Notes under the pieces: generated by a model
Seen by the model: only the letters and a program-made list of their open reading frames with translations
Told to the model about the DNA's origin: nothing
The model's database searches: none
Position numbers and translations under genes: made by a program
NCBI GenBank assembly: GCA_038217425.1
Contig: JBBQPM010000008.1
Span: 1-64,000, forward strand
Source of the DNA: JAIEPT01 sp038217425
Lineage (GTDB): Bacteria; Planctomycetota; Planctomycetia; Gemmatales; Gemmataceae
Reading direction: 5' to 3'
Length of the DNA stretch: 64,000 bases
Shown: piece by piece, positions 51,821 through 61,800 of the stretch
Layout of the letters: every line of letters begins with the position of its first letter
Numbering within the stretch: position 1 is the first letter of the stretch

Positions 51821-52149
51821 TTGGACAGCGCCACTTTTCTGGCCTTGTCAACACAACGTCAAGGGCAAACACAGGTTGTCTCTACCCCGAAGGGGTTGAA
51901 TCTCAAAGCCTGGGGTTGCGTACTCGCAACCCCAGGGCACAGGTATCCGTGGAAAAATACCCCGAAGGGGTTGCATCGAGGCGGCCATACGGATGCAACC
52001 CCTTCGGGGTAATCCTGTGTGACGCCTTTGTTCCCTGGGTTGCGAGTACGCAACCCAGGGCTTTGAGATCCAACCCCTTCAGGGTAAATGCAAACTACTT
52101 TACTCATTGAGTTTACGTTAGAAGGTAGTGGAAAAATGGCGCTGTCCAA
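51821..52149. repeat. 329-bp composite palindromic element with 18-bp terminal inverted repeats
   Basis: TTGGACAGCGCCACTTTT at 51821-51838 and its complement, with one mismatch, at 52132-52149 bound the element. Inside, TACCCCGAAGGGGTTG units occur at about 51889 and 51959 and inverted at about 52000 and 52070. GGTTGCGTACTCGCAACC-type hairpins lie near 51912 and 52040. Left and right halves are near reverse complements around a centre near 51985. The right end touches the TAG (52150-52152) of the aminotransferase gene. No coding capacity was found; it looks like a MITE or BIME. Confidence 0.85.
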
Positions 52150-53277
52150 CTAAGCCGCGCGGACCTTTCCGGCCGCGGCGTAGAAACGCACGATCGCCTG
52201 GGCCACGCGCGTGCGCTGGGCGGCGGCGAGTTCCGGATACATCGGCAGCGCCAGCGTCTCCAGGGCCGCCTTCTCGCTCTCCGGAAAATCGCCTACCTTG
52301 TAGCCGAGATCGCGAAAGCATTCCTGCAGATGCATCGGCAGCGGGTAGTACGTTTCCGTCGTGATCTGTTCCTTCTTCAAGTGCTCGCGGAGCCCGTCGC
52401 GGTCGGCGCAGCGAATCACGAACTGGTTGAAGATGTGCCGCGATTGGACGATAGGCGGCGTCACCACGCCCTTGCAACCGGCGAGCATCTGCGTGTAATG
52501 CTCCGCGACTTGTTGCCGGCCCTGCGACCAGCTATCCAGATACGGGAGTTTGACGCGCAGGACGGCGGCGTGGATGGCGTCCAGGCGGAAGTTGCCGCCC
52601 AGAATCTTGTGGTAGTACTTGGGATGCGAGCCGTGCCCGCGCAGGAGCCGAGCTTTGTCGGCCAGGGCGTCGTCGTTGGTGACAAGCGCGCCGCCGTCGC
52701 CGCAGGCGCCGAGGTTCTTCGACGGGAAGAACGAATAGCAGCCGAACGTCCCCATGGAGCCGGCGCGTCGGCCGCGGTACTCGGCTCCGATCGCCTGGGC
52801 GGCGTCCTCGATCACCGCGAGCCCGTACCGCTCGGCAATTTGCTGGATCGGATCCATGTCGGCACATTGGCCGAACAGGTGGACGGGAATGATCGCCTTC
52901 GTCCGCGCGGTGATCTTGGCTTCGAGCTGCGCGGGATCGATGTTGAAGGTGGCGGGGTCGATGTCGACGAAGACGGCCTTGGCGCCGAGCCGGGCGATGG
53001 CGCCGACGGTGGCGAAGAAGGTGTAGGGGGTGGTGATGATTTCATCGCCGGGGCCGACGTCCAGGGCCATGAGTGCGACGATGAGGGCGTCGGACCCGGA
53101 GGACATGCCGACGCAGTGTTTGACCTGGCAATACGCGGCCGCTTCGCGTTCGAGCGCTTCGACTTCGGGCCCGAGGATGAAGTACTGCGATTCGACGACG
53201 CGGAGGATGGCGGCGTCGATCTGCGGCTTGATGGTGGCGTACTGCGCCTTGAGGTCGAGCATCGAGATGGGAGTCAT
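52150..53277 (-). CDS. DegT/DnrJ/EryC1/StrS sugar aminotransferase (WbpE-like)
   Basis: A 375-residue PLP enzyme from the ATG at 53277 (MTPISMLDLKAQYATIKPQI). It has the family's GMSSGSDALIVALMALDVGP, EIITTPYTFFATVGAIARLG, VIEDAAQAIGAEYRGRRAGS and lysine motif CYSFFPSKNLGACGDGG. The late region gives HIFNQFVIRCADRDGLREHL. In context with WbpB-like and WbpD-like genes immediately upstream, it most likely aminates a 3-keto nucleotide-sugar to give the 3-amino sugar. Its stop is at the edge of a large palindromic element. Confidence 0.93.
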   Translation of the reverse strand: MTPISMLDLKAQYATIKPQIDAAILRVVESQYFILGPEVEALEREAAAYCQVKHCVGMSSGSDALIVALMALDVGPGDEIITTPYTFFATVGAIARLGAKAVFVDIDPATFNIDPAQLEAKITARTKAIIPVHLFGQCADMDPIQQIAERYGLAVIEDAAQAIGAEYRGRRAGSMGTFGCYSFFPSKNLGACGDGGALVTNDDALADKARLLRGHGSHPKYYHKILGGNFRLDAIHAAVLRVKLPYLDSWSQGRQQVAEHYTQMLAGCKGVVTPPIVQSRHIFNQFVIRCADRDGLREHLKKEQITTETYYPLPMHLQECFRDLGYKVGDFPESEKAALETLALPMYPELAAAQRTRVAQAIVRFYAAAGKVRAA

Positions 53278-53300
53278 GGCTGGGGTAATCCTCACAAAAT

Positions 53301-54344
53301 TTAACGTAGAGTGACCTGCTTGCGACGCGCGAAGCCGGGGAGCATCACGTCGACGACTTCGCCGTGATGTTCGAGCGATTGCTGCCCGAACTCCAGAACC
53401 GAAACGTTGACCACGCCCGCGTTCCCATCGGAACGGGGCCGAGCGCCGTGGGCGATGCACTCGAGAAAATGCTCGGCTTCGCGCACCAGGGGCGCGGCCG
53501 GATCGAAGGCGACTGACTGGAAGCCGCGGTCGCGCAGGGCGATCGTCTCGGGTTTGCCGAGCGGTCCCTGGACGCGGTCGAAACCTTTATCGAAGATCTG
53601 CAACTTGTCGGCGGCGGCGTCGTCGAACACGGCGCAGGCGCGCGAACCGACCACCGTGAGCCGACGCGTCTTGCTCGGATCGAGCCAGCTCAGGTGCAGG
53701 TGTGCCAGCCGTTTGCCGGGAAATTCGAGGGTGGCGAAGACGACGTCCTCCACGTGCGGCCGAACGATGCACTGGCCGCGACATTGCACGGACACCGGCG
53801 GCGCGCCGAACAGCCGGCAGGCGACCGAAATATCGTGCGGCGCCAGCGACCACCAGACGTTTTCATCCGCGCGGATCGTGCCCAGGTTGAGACGCTGCGA
53901 CGTCACGGTTTCGACTTCGCCCAGCGTACCCGCGTCGATCATTGCCTTGAGTTCAACAATGGCGGGATGGTACTCGAGCAGATGCCCGACCATCAGCGTG
54001 AGCCCTTGTTCCTCGGCCAGGCGGTTGAGCTGCACTGCTTCGCGGCGCGTGAGCGTCATCGGCTTTTCGACGAGCACGTGTTTGCCGGCGGCGAGCGCTC
54101 GCCGGGCGACGTCGTAGTGCGTCGGCGCACTAGTCGCGATGACCACCCCGGTCACCAGCGGATCGCTCAGAACGTCGGCGACGTCGGAGGTGGTGCGCAC
54201 GCCGGGAAATTCGGTGCGGACGCGTTCCAGAGCCGAAGTCGTGACGTCGGCGCACCAGCGAAGGTCGACGTCCGGATGCGCGGCGAGGGTCTTGATCCAG
54301 TTGAAGCCCCAGCGTCCGGCGCCGATCGTGGCGAGATGGGTCAT
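53301..54344 (-). CDS. Gfo/Idh/MocA oxidoreductase (WbpB/WlbA-like)
   Basis: A 347-residue NAD-dependent oxidoreductase. It has the N-terminal Rossmann motif IGAGRWGFNWIKTLAAHP, then VVIATSAPTHYDVARRALAA, the catalytic EKP in HVLVEKPMTL, and MVGHLLEYHPAIVELKAMID. The C-terminal half is a mixed beta-sheet domain (WSLAPHDISVACRLFG). In WbpB/WlbA, the enzyme oxidises C3 of a UDP-N-acetylglucosamine uronate. The order acetyltransferase, oxidoreductase, aminotransferase on one strand with 23-27 base gaps supports that role. It could instead act on another sugar. Confidence 0.92.
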   Translation of the reverse strand: MTHLATIGAGRWGFNWIKTLAAHPDVDLRWCADVTTSALERVRTEFPGVRTTSDVADVLSDPLVTGVVIATSAPTHYDVARRALAAGKHVLVEKPMTLTRREAVQLNRLAEEQGLTLMVGHLLEYHPAIVELKAMIDAGTLGEVETVTSQRLNLGTIRADENVWWSLAPHDISVACRLFGAPPVSVQCRGQCIVRPHVEDVVFATLEFPGKRLAHLHLSWLDPSKTRRLTVVGSRACAVFDDAAADKLQIFDKGFDRVQGPLGKPETIALRDRGFQSVAFDPAAPLVREAEHFLECIAHGARPRSDGNAGVVNVSVLEFGQQSLEHHGEVVDVMLPGFARRKQVTLR

Positions 54345-54371
54345 TCCGTGACTCCTCGTAAGAAATTCGAA

Positions 54372-55001
54372 TTACGCTGCCGCGGCCGACAGCACCGGTA
54401 AGGGTTCGTCCTCGGCCACATCGAGACACACGAGCCGGCCCGGCACGATCTCGTGATAGCGCAGGCCCGATTCGGAACAGGTCATGATTCCCTGGCGATC
54501 GGGTTTTCCCAGGCGCTGGCCGTGCCGGCTCATCCAACCGGTCTGCCGGCCGGGCACGCCCTTGATGAGGGCGTAATCGGGGACGTTCTTGGTAACGACG
54601 GCGCCGGCGGCGATGAACGCGTAGCAGCCGATGGTGGTTCCGCAGACGATGGTGGCATTGGCGCCGACGGTCGCGCCCCGGCAGACGCGGGTCTTTTCGT
54701 ACAGATGTCGACGGACGATTTCGCTGCGCGGGTTGTGGATGTTGGTGAAGACGCACGAGGGGCCGAGGAAGACGTCGTCCTCGATGACGGCGCCGGCGTA
54801 GAGCGAGACGTTGTTCTGGATTTTGACGTTGTCGCCGATCATGACCTTGCTGGCGACGTGGACGTTTTGGCCGAGACTGCAATTTCGGCCGATGACGGCG
54901 TGCGGCATGACGTGGCTGAAGTGCCAAATCTTGGAGCCGGAGCCGATGGTGCAGGGGAGATCGACGTACGCGGATTCGTGAACGAAGTAGGGGCTATCCA
55001 T
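54372..55001 (-). CDS. Left-handed beta-helix N-acetyltransferase (WbpD-like)
   Basis: A 209-residue protein with hexapeptide repeats from residue 10 to about 150 (VDLPCTIGSGSKIWHFSHVM, IGRNCSLGQNVHVASKVMIG, TIGCYAFIAAGAVVTKNVPD). The motif FTNIHNPRSEI with His and Asn, and VPGRQTGWMSRHGQRL, are typical of WbpD and related 3-amino-sugar N-acetyltransferases. A short C-terminal extension with TCSESGLRYHEIV may bind metal or substrate. It is the first gene of the wbpD-wbpB-wbpE operon. The set should make UDP-2,3-diacetamido-2,3-dideoxy-hexuronate. Confidence 0.92.
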   Translation of the reverse strand: MDSPYFVHESAYVDLPCTIGSGSKIWHFSHVMPHAVIGRNCSLGQNVHVASKVMIGDNVKIQNNVSLYAGAVIEDDVFLGPSCVFTNIHNPRSEIVRRHLYEKTRVCRGATVGANATIVCGTTIGCYAFIAAGAVVTKNVPDYALIKGVPGRQTGWMSRHGQRLGKPDRQGIMTCSESGLRYHEIVPGRLVCLDVAEDEPLPVLSAAAA

Positions 55002-55118
55002 AGCCGAGGTCTCAGGGTGTTAAGTTGGACCATCCATGTCAGGTAGAGAAGGTAATAGAATCCGCGATTTCGTGCAAGAGAATCTTCGCAAAATTTTTCA
55101 GGAAGCGGCTATGCCCGT

Positions 55119-58100
55119 TCATTTCTTCGCCGCACGCTTGACCAGGGCCTCGAAGCCTTCCTTGAACTCCTCCCGCATCCGCAGCGGTTCGAGATCGGGG
55201 TGCTGCAAAAACTTCGCGTCGCACGAACCGGCGTCCACGGCCTGTCCGAGTAGTTCCAGCGCACGCTTGCCGTACTTGGTCGTCAGCGCCGCGACTTCGC
55301 TGCCGGAAACCGCGGTCTTGGGGGAGTTGACTGCCGTCACGCAGTAGGCGTACGCCAAGCCCGTGCGCGGGAACTCCATCCAGCTCGCATCGGCGCTGGC
55401 GGCCACCGCCTCGACGTCCTCGGCCGCTTCCGCATGTTTGCCCAGAAACTTCGACCGCAACAGGGCGCGCAGCATCCGCACGCCGTCCCGGTCGGTCCGC
55501 AGCGCGTCGCCGACCTGGTCGAGCAGGGCCAGGCGGCGCGTCGCCAAACGCTCGGCGTTCGCAGGATTGACGGCGACGTTGACGGCGACGGCCAACTCGT
55601 AGAGCTTGTTCAGATTGACGAACGCGAGCGTCCTGCCCGCGACGACCTGCGTCAGCGCGGGGAAGTCCTTCTGGACCTTCGTGAAGAGTGCGAACGCGTC
55701 CAGGTACGTCTTCTCCGCCGATTCCAGTTGGACGGGTAAGGCGGGATTCTTGACGCCGGCGGTTTTGAGGAGGTCGCGCGCTTTGAGATCGAGCGTCTCC
55801 GCGAGTTCGGCCGTGCACTGCGCCTGATTCAGGCGATACCCGGCGAGCTTCGGCTCGTCGCGCGCGAGCTTCTCGAGGAGCACGCGGGCCTGCGCGAAGT
55901 GATCGACGGCCGAGGTGAAGTCGCCCTGATTCTTCTTGAGGTTGCCGAGGTTTTGCGAGGCGGTCGCGGAGATGAAGGCGTAGTCGCCGACCTTCGGATA
56001 GGTTTGCCGAAGGTCGTCGAGGTAGCTGAGCGCTTTCTCGTAGTCCTGCTGGGCGCCGGCGGGGTTGTTTTCGAAGACGCGGAGTCGGCCGCGGTTGAGA
56101 TGCGCCCGGCCCAGCTCTTTGCGGAAGAGCGGCACGTCCGCGAATTTCTTGGCGAGCGGCGTCAAGATATTGAGCGCCGTGCGGAAGTGCTCCTCGGCCT
56201 GCGGCAAACGTTCGGACTTCTCGTACGTGAAGAGCGAGCCGAGATTGTTGTGGGCGTTGGCGAGTTCCAGCGGATAGGTGGGATTGCTGGGGTACTTGCG
56301 GGACAGCTCCGCGAAGATGGGGGTCGCGCGCCGGTAGGCTTCCTCGGCGAGCACGCTTTTGCCGCGGCTGAGCAGCGCGGTGCCGCGCGAGATGCACCCC
56401 GCGCCCAGGAGCCATTGCGTGATCTCGTCGCTCGATTCGAGATCGATCTGCTCCAGCAGCGGCAGCGCCTTCTCAAAGGCAAGGTCGGCTTGCTCCGTGT
56501 CGTTCATCGCTTCGAAGACGATCGCCTGCTTGACGAGGACGCTGGCGAGGTCGGCGCGATACTTCGTCGCATATTCGGGATCGTCGACGATGAGCTGCTC
56601 GAGCTGGGTGGCGGCGTTCTGGAAGGCGTCGCGGGCCTGTTCGTAGCGTGCGAGTTTTTCGCGGATGTCGCCGGCGAGGAGATTGGCGCGGGCGACCTTG
56701 AAGCGCATGAGCGGATCATCGGGCTTCAGCTTAAGAAAATGATCGTAGAAGACGAGCGCTTGCTCCATGAGTTCTTTGCCGACGGTATCGAGCTGGCGTT
56801 CGTTGGAGAGTCGCTGCTGGGCGAGATGCACGAGGACGCCGATGGCTTCCTGGGCCTTGTGGAAGTTACCGATGGCTTCGTCGCCGCGCTCCTTGGCGAG
56901 TTTCTCTTGAGCGACGGCGCGGTCGCGTTGCAGGTCGGCTTCGCGGCGCAGGGCGCCTTCCGCCTGGGCGCGGTCGCGCTCAATCTGTGCCCGATGGCTG
57001 TGTACGGAGGCGAGTGCGAAGCCGCCGACGGCGAAGCCGACGAGGCTGAGCACGCCGACGATGAGCAGCGCCGCCGACGCGGGATTGCGCCGCGACCACT
57101 TCCACGCCTTCTCGGCCCGCGATACGGCGCGCGCCTTGATGGGGAGATCTTCCAGGAAATTGCGCAGATCGTCCGCGAACTCCTCGGCCGTCGCGTAGCG
57201 CTTTTTCGGATCCTTCTCGAGCGACTTGAGACAGATGGTCTGCAGATCGATCGGGACGGAGGGTTGCAGCTGGCGCGGCGGCACGGGTTCGATTTCCTGG
57301 ACCTGGCGCAACGTGTCCAGGACGGTGGAGCCGCGGAACGGCGGCCGGCCGACGAGCATTTCGTAGAGGGTGGCGCCGAGAGAATAGATGTCGGCGGGTC
57401 GGCCGATGTCGGCCTTGCCGGTCGCCTGTTCGGGCGACATGTACACGGGGGTGCCGACGATGTGGCTGGAGGGCTGCAGGGATTCTTCGCGATCGAGCGC
57501 CTTGGCGAGGCCGAAGTCGGCGATTTTGGGGGAGCCGTCGGCGGCGAGGAGGACGTTGGCCGGCTTGATGTCGCGGTGGAGGATGCCCTTTTCGTGGGCG
57601 TAATGCAGGGCGCGGGCGATGGTTTCGACGAGTTTGGCCGCCGCACGCGGGTTCATCGGGTTTTTTTCGAGCTTGCGCTGCAGCGTGCCGCCGTCGACGA
57701 ATTCGAGGGAGAAGAAGGGTTTGCCGTCGCGTTGACCGATGTCGTAGATCTGCAGGATGTTGGGATGCTGCATCTTGGCGACGGCGTGGGCCTCGCTCTG
57801 AAAGCGGGCGAGATCCTCGGCCGAGGCGTTCCCGCCGCTGAGGATCATTTTGAGGGCGACGACGCGGTTGAGCTGGGTTTGCCGAGCTTTATACACGACC
57901 CCCATGCCGCCTCGGCCCAGGACTTCGAGAATTTCGTACCCCTGAATGGGGGCCAGGCCGGGGACGAATGTCGCCAGGCCCTTGAAGGCGCGGAAGTCCT
58001 GCGGCGCCGTCTTGCCCGCGTCCGTATCGGGCGCTTTGGGGCCGTGCGTGTTCTGCCGGGGCGCGTGATCGAGCGTTTGATCGAGCGGACGTCCCGGTCG

Positions 58101-58586
58101 GGTCGGATGGTGCGCGGGGTGTCCCGTCTTTTGGGCCGTGCTGGGATCCAGGGTGATGTCGGCCTCGCTGGCGGAGACCGAACCGGAATCGAGAGTCATG
58201 CCTCGCGCGCTGGCCGAGAGCGATCCGGAATCGAGGGTCATGTCGTGCGGGCTGGCGGAGAGCGAGCCGGGATCGAGGGTTATGTCGTGCGGTTCGGGTG
58301 GAGAAGACGGGCTGCCGGCAAGAGGCGCGTCGCTTGGCGGCGCGCGGAAGGATTCGACGAGCGTGCCGTCGACGGGAGGCTCGGCGCCGGGGGCGCCGTC
58401 GGCGAGGGTTTTCTCGGGTAGCCCAAGTGTCCGATCGGGAGCGGGCATGGGGAGCGAGTCGAGGGTTTGGTCGGAGGCGATGGGATGGGAGGCGTCAAGG
58501 GCGCCGGACTTGCCGCAATGGGGGCAGAGCGAAGCGACGCCGCTAGAGGACCAGGTATGGCCATTGGGGCAACGTAAACCTTGCAT
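55119..58586 (-). CDS. Ser/Thr protein kinase with zinc ribbon, membrane helix and TPR tail
   Basis: A 1155-residue protein. The N-terminus has a zinc ribbon (CPNGHTW ... LCPHCG). Residues 35-190 are low complexity with repeats of the type TLDSGSLSAS. The kinase domain (about 218-485) has VLGRGGMGVVYKARQ, Lys in RVVALKMIL, HRDIKPANVLLAADGSP and ADFGLA. One membrane helix is at about 505-530 (LLIVGVLSLVGFAVGGFALA). The remaining 600 residues are helical and TPR-like (LANAHNNLGSLFTYEKSERL, PLFRKELGRAHLNRGRLRVF), probably outside the membrane. This is the PknB-like planctomycete layout. It is divergent from the surface beta-helix gene. Confidence 0.93.
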   Translation of the reverse strand: MQGLRCPNGHTWSSSGVASLCPHCGKSGALDASHPIASDQTLDSLPMPAPDRTLGLPEKTLADGAPGAEPPVDGTLVESFRAPPSDAPLAGSPSSPPEPHDITLDPGSLSASPHDMTLDSGSLSASARGMTLDSGSVSASEADITLDPSTAQKTGHPAHHPTRPGRPLDQTLDHAPRQNTHGPKAPDTDAGKTAPQDFRAFKGLATFVPGLAPIQGYEILEVLGRGGMGVVYKARQTQLNRVVALKMILSGGNASAEDLARFQSEAHAVAKMQHPNILQIYDIGQRDGKPFFSLEFVDGGTLQRKLEKNPMNPRAAAKLVETIARALHYAHEKGILHRDIKPANVLLAADGSPKIADFGLAKALDREESLQPSSHIVGTPVYMSPEQATGKADIGRPADIYSLGATLYEMLVGRPPFRGSTVLDTLRQVQEIEPVPPRQLQPSVPIDLQTICLKSLEKDPKKRYATAEEFADDLRNFLEDLPIKARAVSRAEKAWKWSRRNPASAALLIVGVLSLVGFAVGGFALASVHSHRAQIERDRAQAEGALRREADLQRDRAVAQEKLAKERGDEAIGNFHKAQEAIGVLVHLAQQRLSNERQLDTVGKELMEQALVFYDHFLKLKPDDPLMRFKVARANLLAGDIREKLARYEQARDAFQNAATQLEQLIVDDPEYATKYRADLASVLVKQAIVFEAMNDTEQADLAFEKALPLLEQIDLESSDEITQWLLGAGCISRGTALLSRGKSVLAEEAYRRATPIFAELSRKYPSNPTYPLELANAHNNLGSLFTYEKSERLPQAEEHFRTALNILTPLAKKFADVPLFRKELGRAHLNRGRLRVFENNPAGAQQDYEKALSYLDDLRQTYPKVGDYAFISATASQNLGNLKKNQGDFTSAVDHFAQARVLLEKLARDEPKLAGYRLNQAQCTAELAETLDLKARDLLKTAGVKNPALPVQLESAEKTYLDAFALFTKVQKDFPALTQVVAGRTLAFVNLNKLYELAVAVNVAVNPANAERLATRRLALLDQVGDALRTDRDGVRMLRALLRSKFLGKHAEAAEDVEAVAASADASWMEFPRTGLAYAYCVTAVNSPKTAVSGSEVAALTTKYGKRALELLGQAVDAGSCDAKFLQHPDLEPLRMREEFKEGFEALVKRAAKK
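58150..58292. repeat. In-frame direct repeat in the kinase low-complexity segment
   Basis: Four near-copies of a 48-base unit run through the minus-strand kinase gene. They encode a decoding pattern of MTLDSGSLSAS-like units (ITLDPGSLSAS, MTLDSGSLSAS, MTLDSGSVSAS, ITLDPS), 16 residues apart. The Thr in each TLD could be a phosphorylation or FHA-docking site, which is inference. Confidence 0.75.
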
Positions 58587-58797
58587 GGATTACCCTCATG
58601 GGGGATGTGACGTCCGCATGGTGCGCCGGATCGTTACAGAACTCCCCACTAGAAACAAAGTCGCAAACTGGGCAGTTTCTTTCGCGGAAAAAGGATTGCG
58701 TCGAAAATCGTTTTCTCCGATGATAGAAAGGGGGCGGGCGTCGCCTTCTATCCTTGTAGAGATTGGCGAGAACGCGATTTTCGGGCAAACGCGCCGT

Positions 58798-58810
58798 TAT
58801 AATCTATACT
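58798..58810 (+). promoter_or_regulatory. Candidate -10 elements of the surface-protein gene
   Basis: TATAAT (58798-58803) and TATACT (58805-58810) lie about 70-80 bases before the ATG at 58880, in an AT-rich part of the divergent gap 58587-58879. The -35 region is poorly matched. The gap holds no gene. Confidence 0.45.
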
Positions 58811-58879
58811 ATCCTAACGACGTTTGCTCCGCTCCGCATCGCCTGATCGCATCCGTTCGCGAGCGGCTGAGGATTCTGA

Positions 58880-61800
58880 ATGTTGGCAAATAGCCTGAAG
58901 TCTTGGCTCAACAGTTGGTTGCGCCCTTTTGCTCCGAGTGCGAAACGGGTCCGAAAGAAAATCCGCGCTCGCTATCGGCCCCACTTCGACGTGCTGGAAG
59001 ATCGCACCACGCCGGCCCTTTACATCGTCACGTCCACGTTCGATACGGGCGAGAACACGCTTGACTGGGCCGTGCAGCAAGCAAACGCCAACGCGGGTGC
59101 CGACCAGATCGTCTTCGAACTCACGGATGGTTCTTTCGTCAACGTCTCGAACACGCTGCAGATCAACGGCGACCTGACCATCGACGGCGGCGGCGCGAAC
59201 TTAACCGTGAACGGCGCCGGGTCTTCCACCAGCGGCATCCTGCAGGTCAACTCCGGCAACGTCTCCATCTCCAATCTGGCGTTCACCGGCAACTATCTCG
59301 CGGGCACGGCCATCCGCAACCTCGGCGCGAATCTGGACCTCCAGAATCTGCACATCTACGGGAACACCGCCACGTACGACGGCACTCAGTATGCCGGCGG
59401 CGGCGTTTACTCCGCGGGCGGCACCCTTGACATCTCGTTTTGCACCATCGAAGACAACGACGCCTACGATTACTACGGCCGAGCGTATGGCGGCGGCGTC
59501 GCCATCTACGGCAGTACCGTGACGATCGCCAATTCCGTCATCCAAAATAATGATGCAAACGGCTACGGCGGCGGCATCTACCAGTCCGGCGGCAGCGTCA
59601 CCATCACCTATACCGACATCAACGACAATCGCGCCCTCGACAACGGTGAGGGCACCCAGGAAGCCGGCGGCGGGATCTTCAAGTCCAGCGGAACGCTCGA
59701 CCTCCAGTTCGTCTACCTCCTCGGCAACCGGACATCCAGCTATGGCGGCGCCGTCTACAACCAGACCGGCAACCTCTCCATCGACAGTAGTTTCATCTCC
59801 GGCAACCAGGCCAACTTGGGCTACGGCGGCGGTATCGTCAACGACAACGGCGTTCTCGAACTCACCAACTCCACCGTCTCCGAAAATTGGGCCATCACCA
59901 GCGGCGGCGGTATCGTCAACCTTTCCACCGCCACCGCCTACATCACCAACTCCACGATCTCCGACAACGGCCCCTATCCCGAGTATCAATTCATCAACGT
60001 CGCCGGCGGCATCGACAACCTCGGGCTCATGTACATTACCACCTCAACTATTTACAACAACCAGGCCTGGAACGGCGGCGGCGGCATCTGGAATCGCGGA
60101 CAACTCTTCATCGACCAATCCGTCCTCTCCGCCAATTCCGCCAGCGGCGGCGGCGGGTTCCTCAACTCCGATAGCGGCACGTACGAAATCACCAACTCGC
60201 TCTTTTACAACAATTCCGGCTCGCTGGGCGGCGGCATCTATCATGAGGCCGGCTCCGGTTCGATCGTCAACTCCACCATTGCCAGCAATAACGCCGGCAC
60301 CGAAGGGGGCGGCATCGCCTTCGGCGCCTACTCGGCCGGCCAGCTCCTGACGCTGGTCAACGTTACGATCGCCGACAACACCTCCGCCAACGGCGGCGGC
60401 CTGGCTTCCTCCGACGCCCGAGCCGTCTCCCTGCAAAACACCCTCGTCGCGCGCAATTTCGACTACGATCCCAACGGCACCCTCGCCCATGACGTCTTGG
60501 GAGCCTTTACCTCTGCCGGCCACAATCTCATCGGCGACTCCAGCGGTTCCGTCGGCTTCACCAACGGCGTCAGCGGCGATATCGTCGGTAACAGCCAAGC
60601 TCCCATCGATCCGTTGCTCGACTGGTTCGACTTTTACGCCGGCACGTACCCGCTGCTGCCGGGGAGCTTGGCCATCGACGCCGGCGCCAACACCGGCCTG
60701 CTCGCCGATCAACGCGGGGAACTTCGCAGCGACGGCGCCTTCGACATCGGCGCCTTCGAAGTGCAGCCGCCTCCCACGGTTTTCTTCGGTTCGGACGACG
60801 TCTACGCCGGCGCCGAATACGAACTCACCATCGACTTTGCCGCCGACTCCTATTACGAATTCTTCATCAACTGGGGCGACGGCTCGACCGACGATACCAG
60901 GTACATCTACTACGGCGCGCCCGTTTACGCCTATCACACCTACGCCGAAGGGCCCAACGGCTTCACGATCACGGCGCAAATTGATCGCGGAGAGGGGTTC
61001 GAGGGGGTGCCCGGCAGCAAACAGGTCAACGTCCTGGTTCCGGGAATCGACGAGGGAGACGCGACCAGCGCCCCAGTTCCCCCCGGCGCCCAGGGATACG
61101 TCGTCACGATCCCGGAGAACATCACCGCCGTCGTCAATCGTGGCCCCAGAAGCACCACGACCTTGACCGTCTTCCTGGCCATCTACAGCGAGCCTCCGGT
61201 CGGCGCCGGCGATGGAGTCAACGTCGTCGTCGCTTACAACAACGATCCCAACCATATTTCCGTCATCGAGCCGGATATTTCGGGCAACCGGGTCGATATC
61301 GTCTCCTACGACCTCAAAGTTCGAGGCGCCGAGGAAGGCGATACCATCATTGTGAGTTTCCGGATCCCGCCCGGAACGTTGCGTCCGCGGCTTTATTTCT
61401 TCGACGAAGATTCGAAGTCCTATGTCAAGCCCGAGGGGAGCACGCTGTTCCCCGGCGTCTCGTTCCTTCAGACGCCGACCGAGTTTATCATCATCTTCGA
61501 TCAGACGAGCTTCCCCAATGCGTTGAGTGGACTGACGGGGACGGTCTTCACCATCATCGGCGATCAGCTGGGCTTGAATCCGAACCTGAACGTAAACCTG
61601 AACGTGAGCTTGCTGACGCTGCTCGCCACCAACCTGCGTGCGGCGCCGCCGAGCGGGCCGGACTTGACGTTCGGCAGCTTGCTGGGCAATGCTTCTTCAT
61701 CGGGCCCGATTTCCACCGGCGCGGCACAGAGCGTGATTTCGCCCTCCCTGGGCCGGGTCCCCGCCGACCCCGGCGTCGGCGCGGCCGCGGAACTCGAAGG

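Noticed and set aside
51821..52149. Small open frames inside the large palindrome
   Set aside because: They run through both arms in each direction, consist of repeated PxGV/NPFG motifs from the repeat and lack a ribosome site.
55899..58421. 840-codon plus-strand frame opposite the kinase gene
   Set aside because: The minus strand carries an intact Ser/Thr kinase. The antisense frame has no domain.
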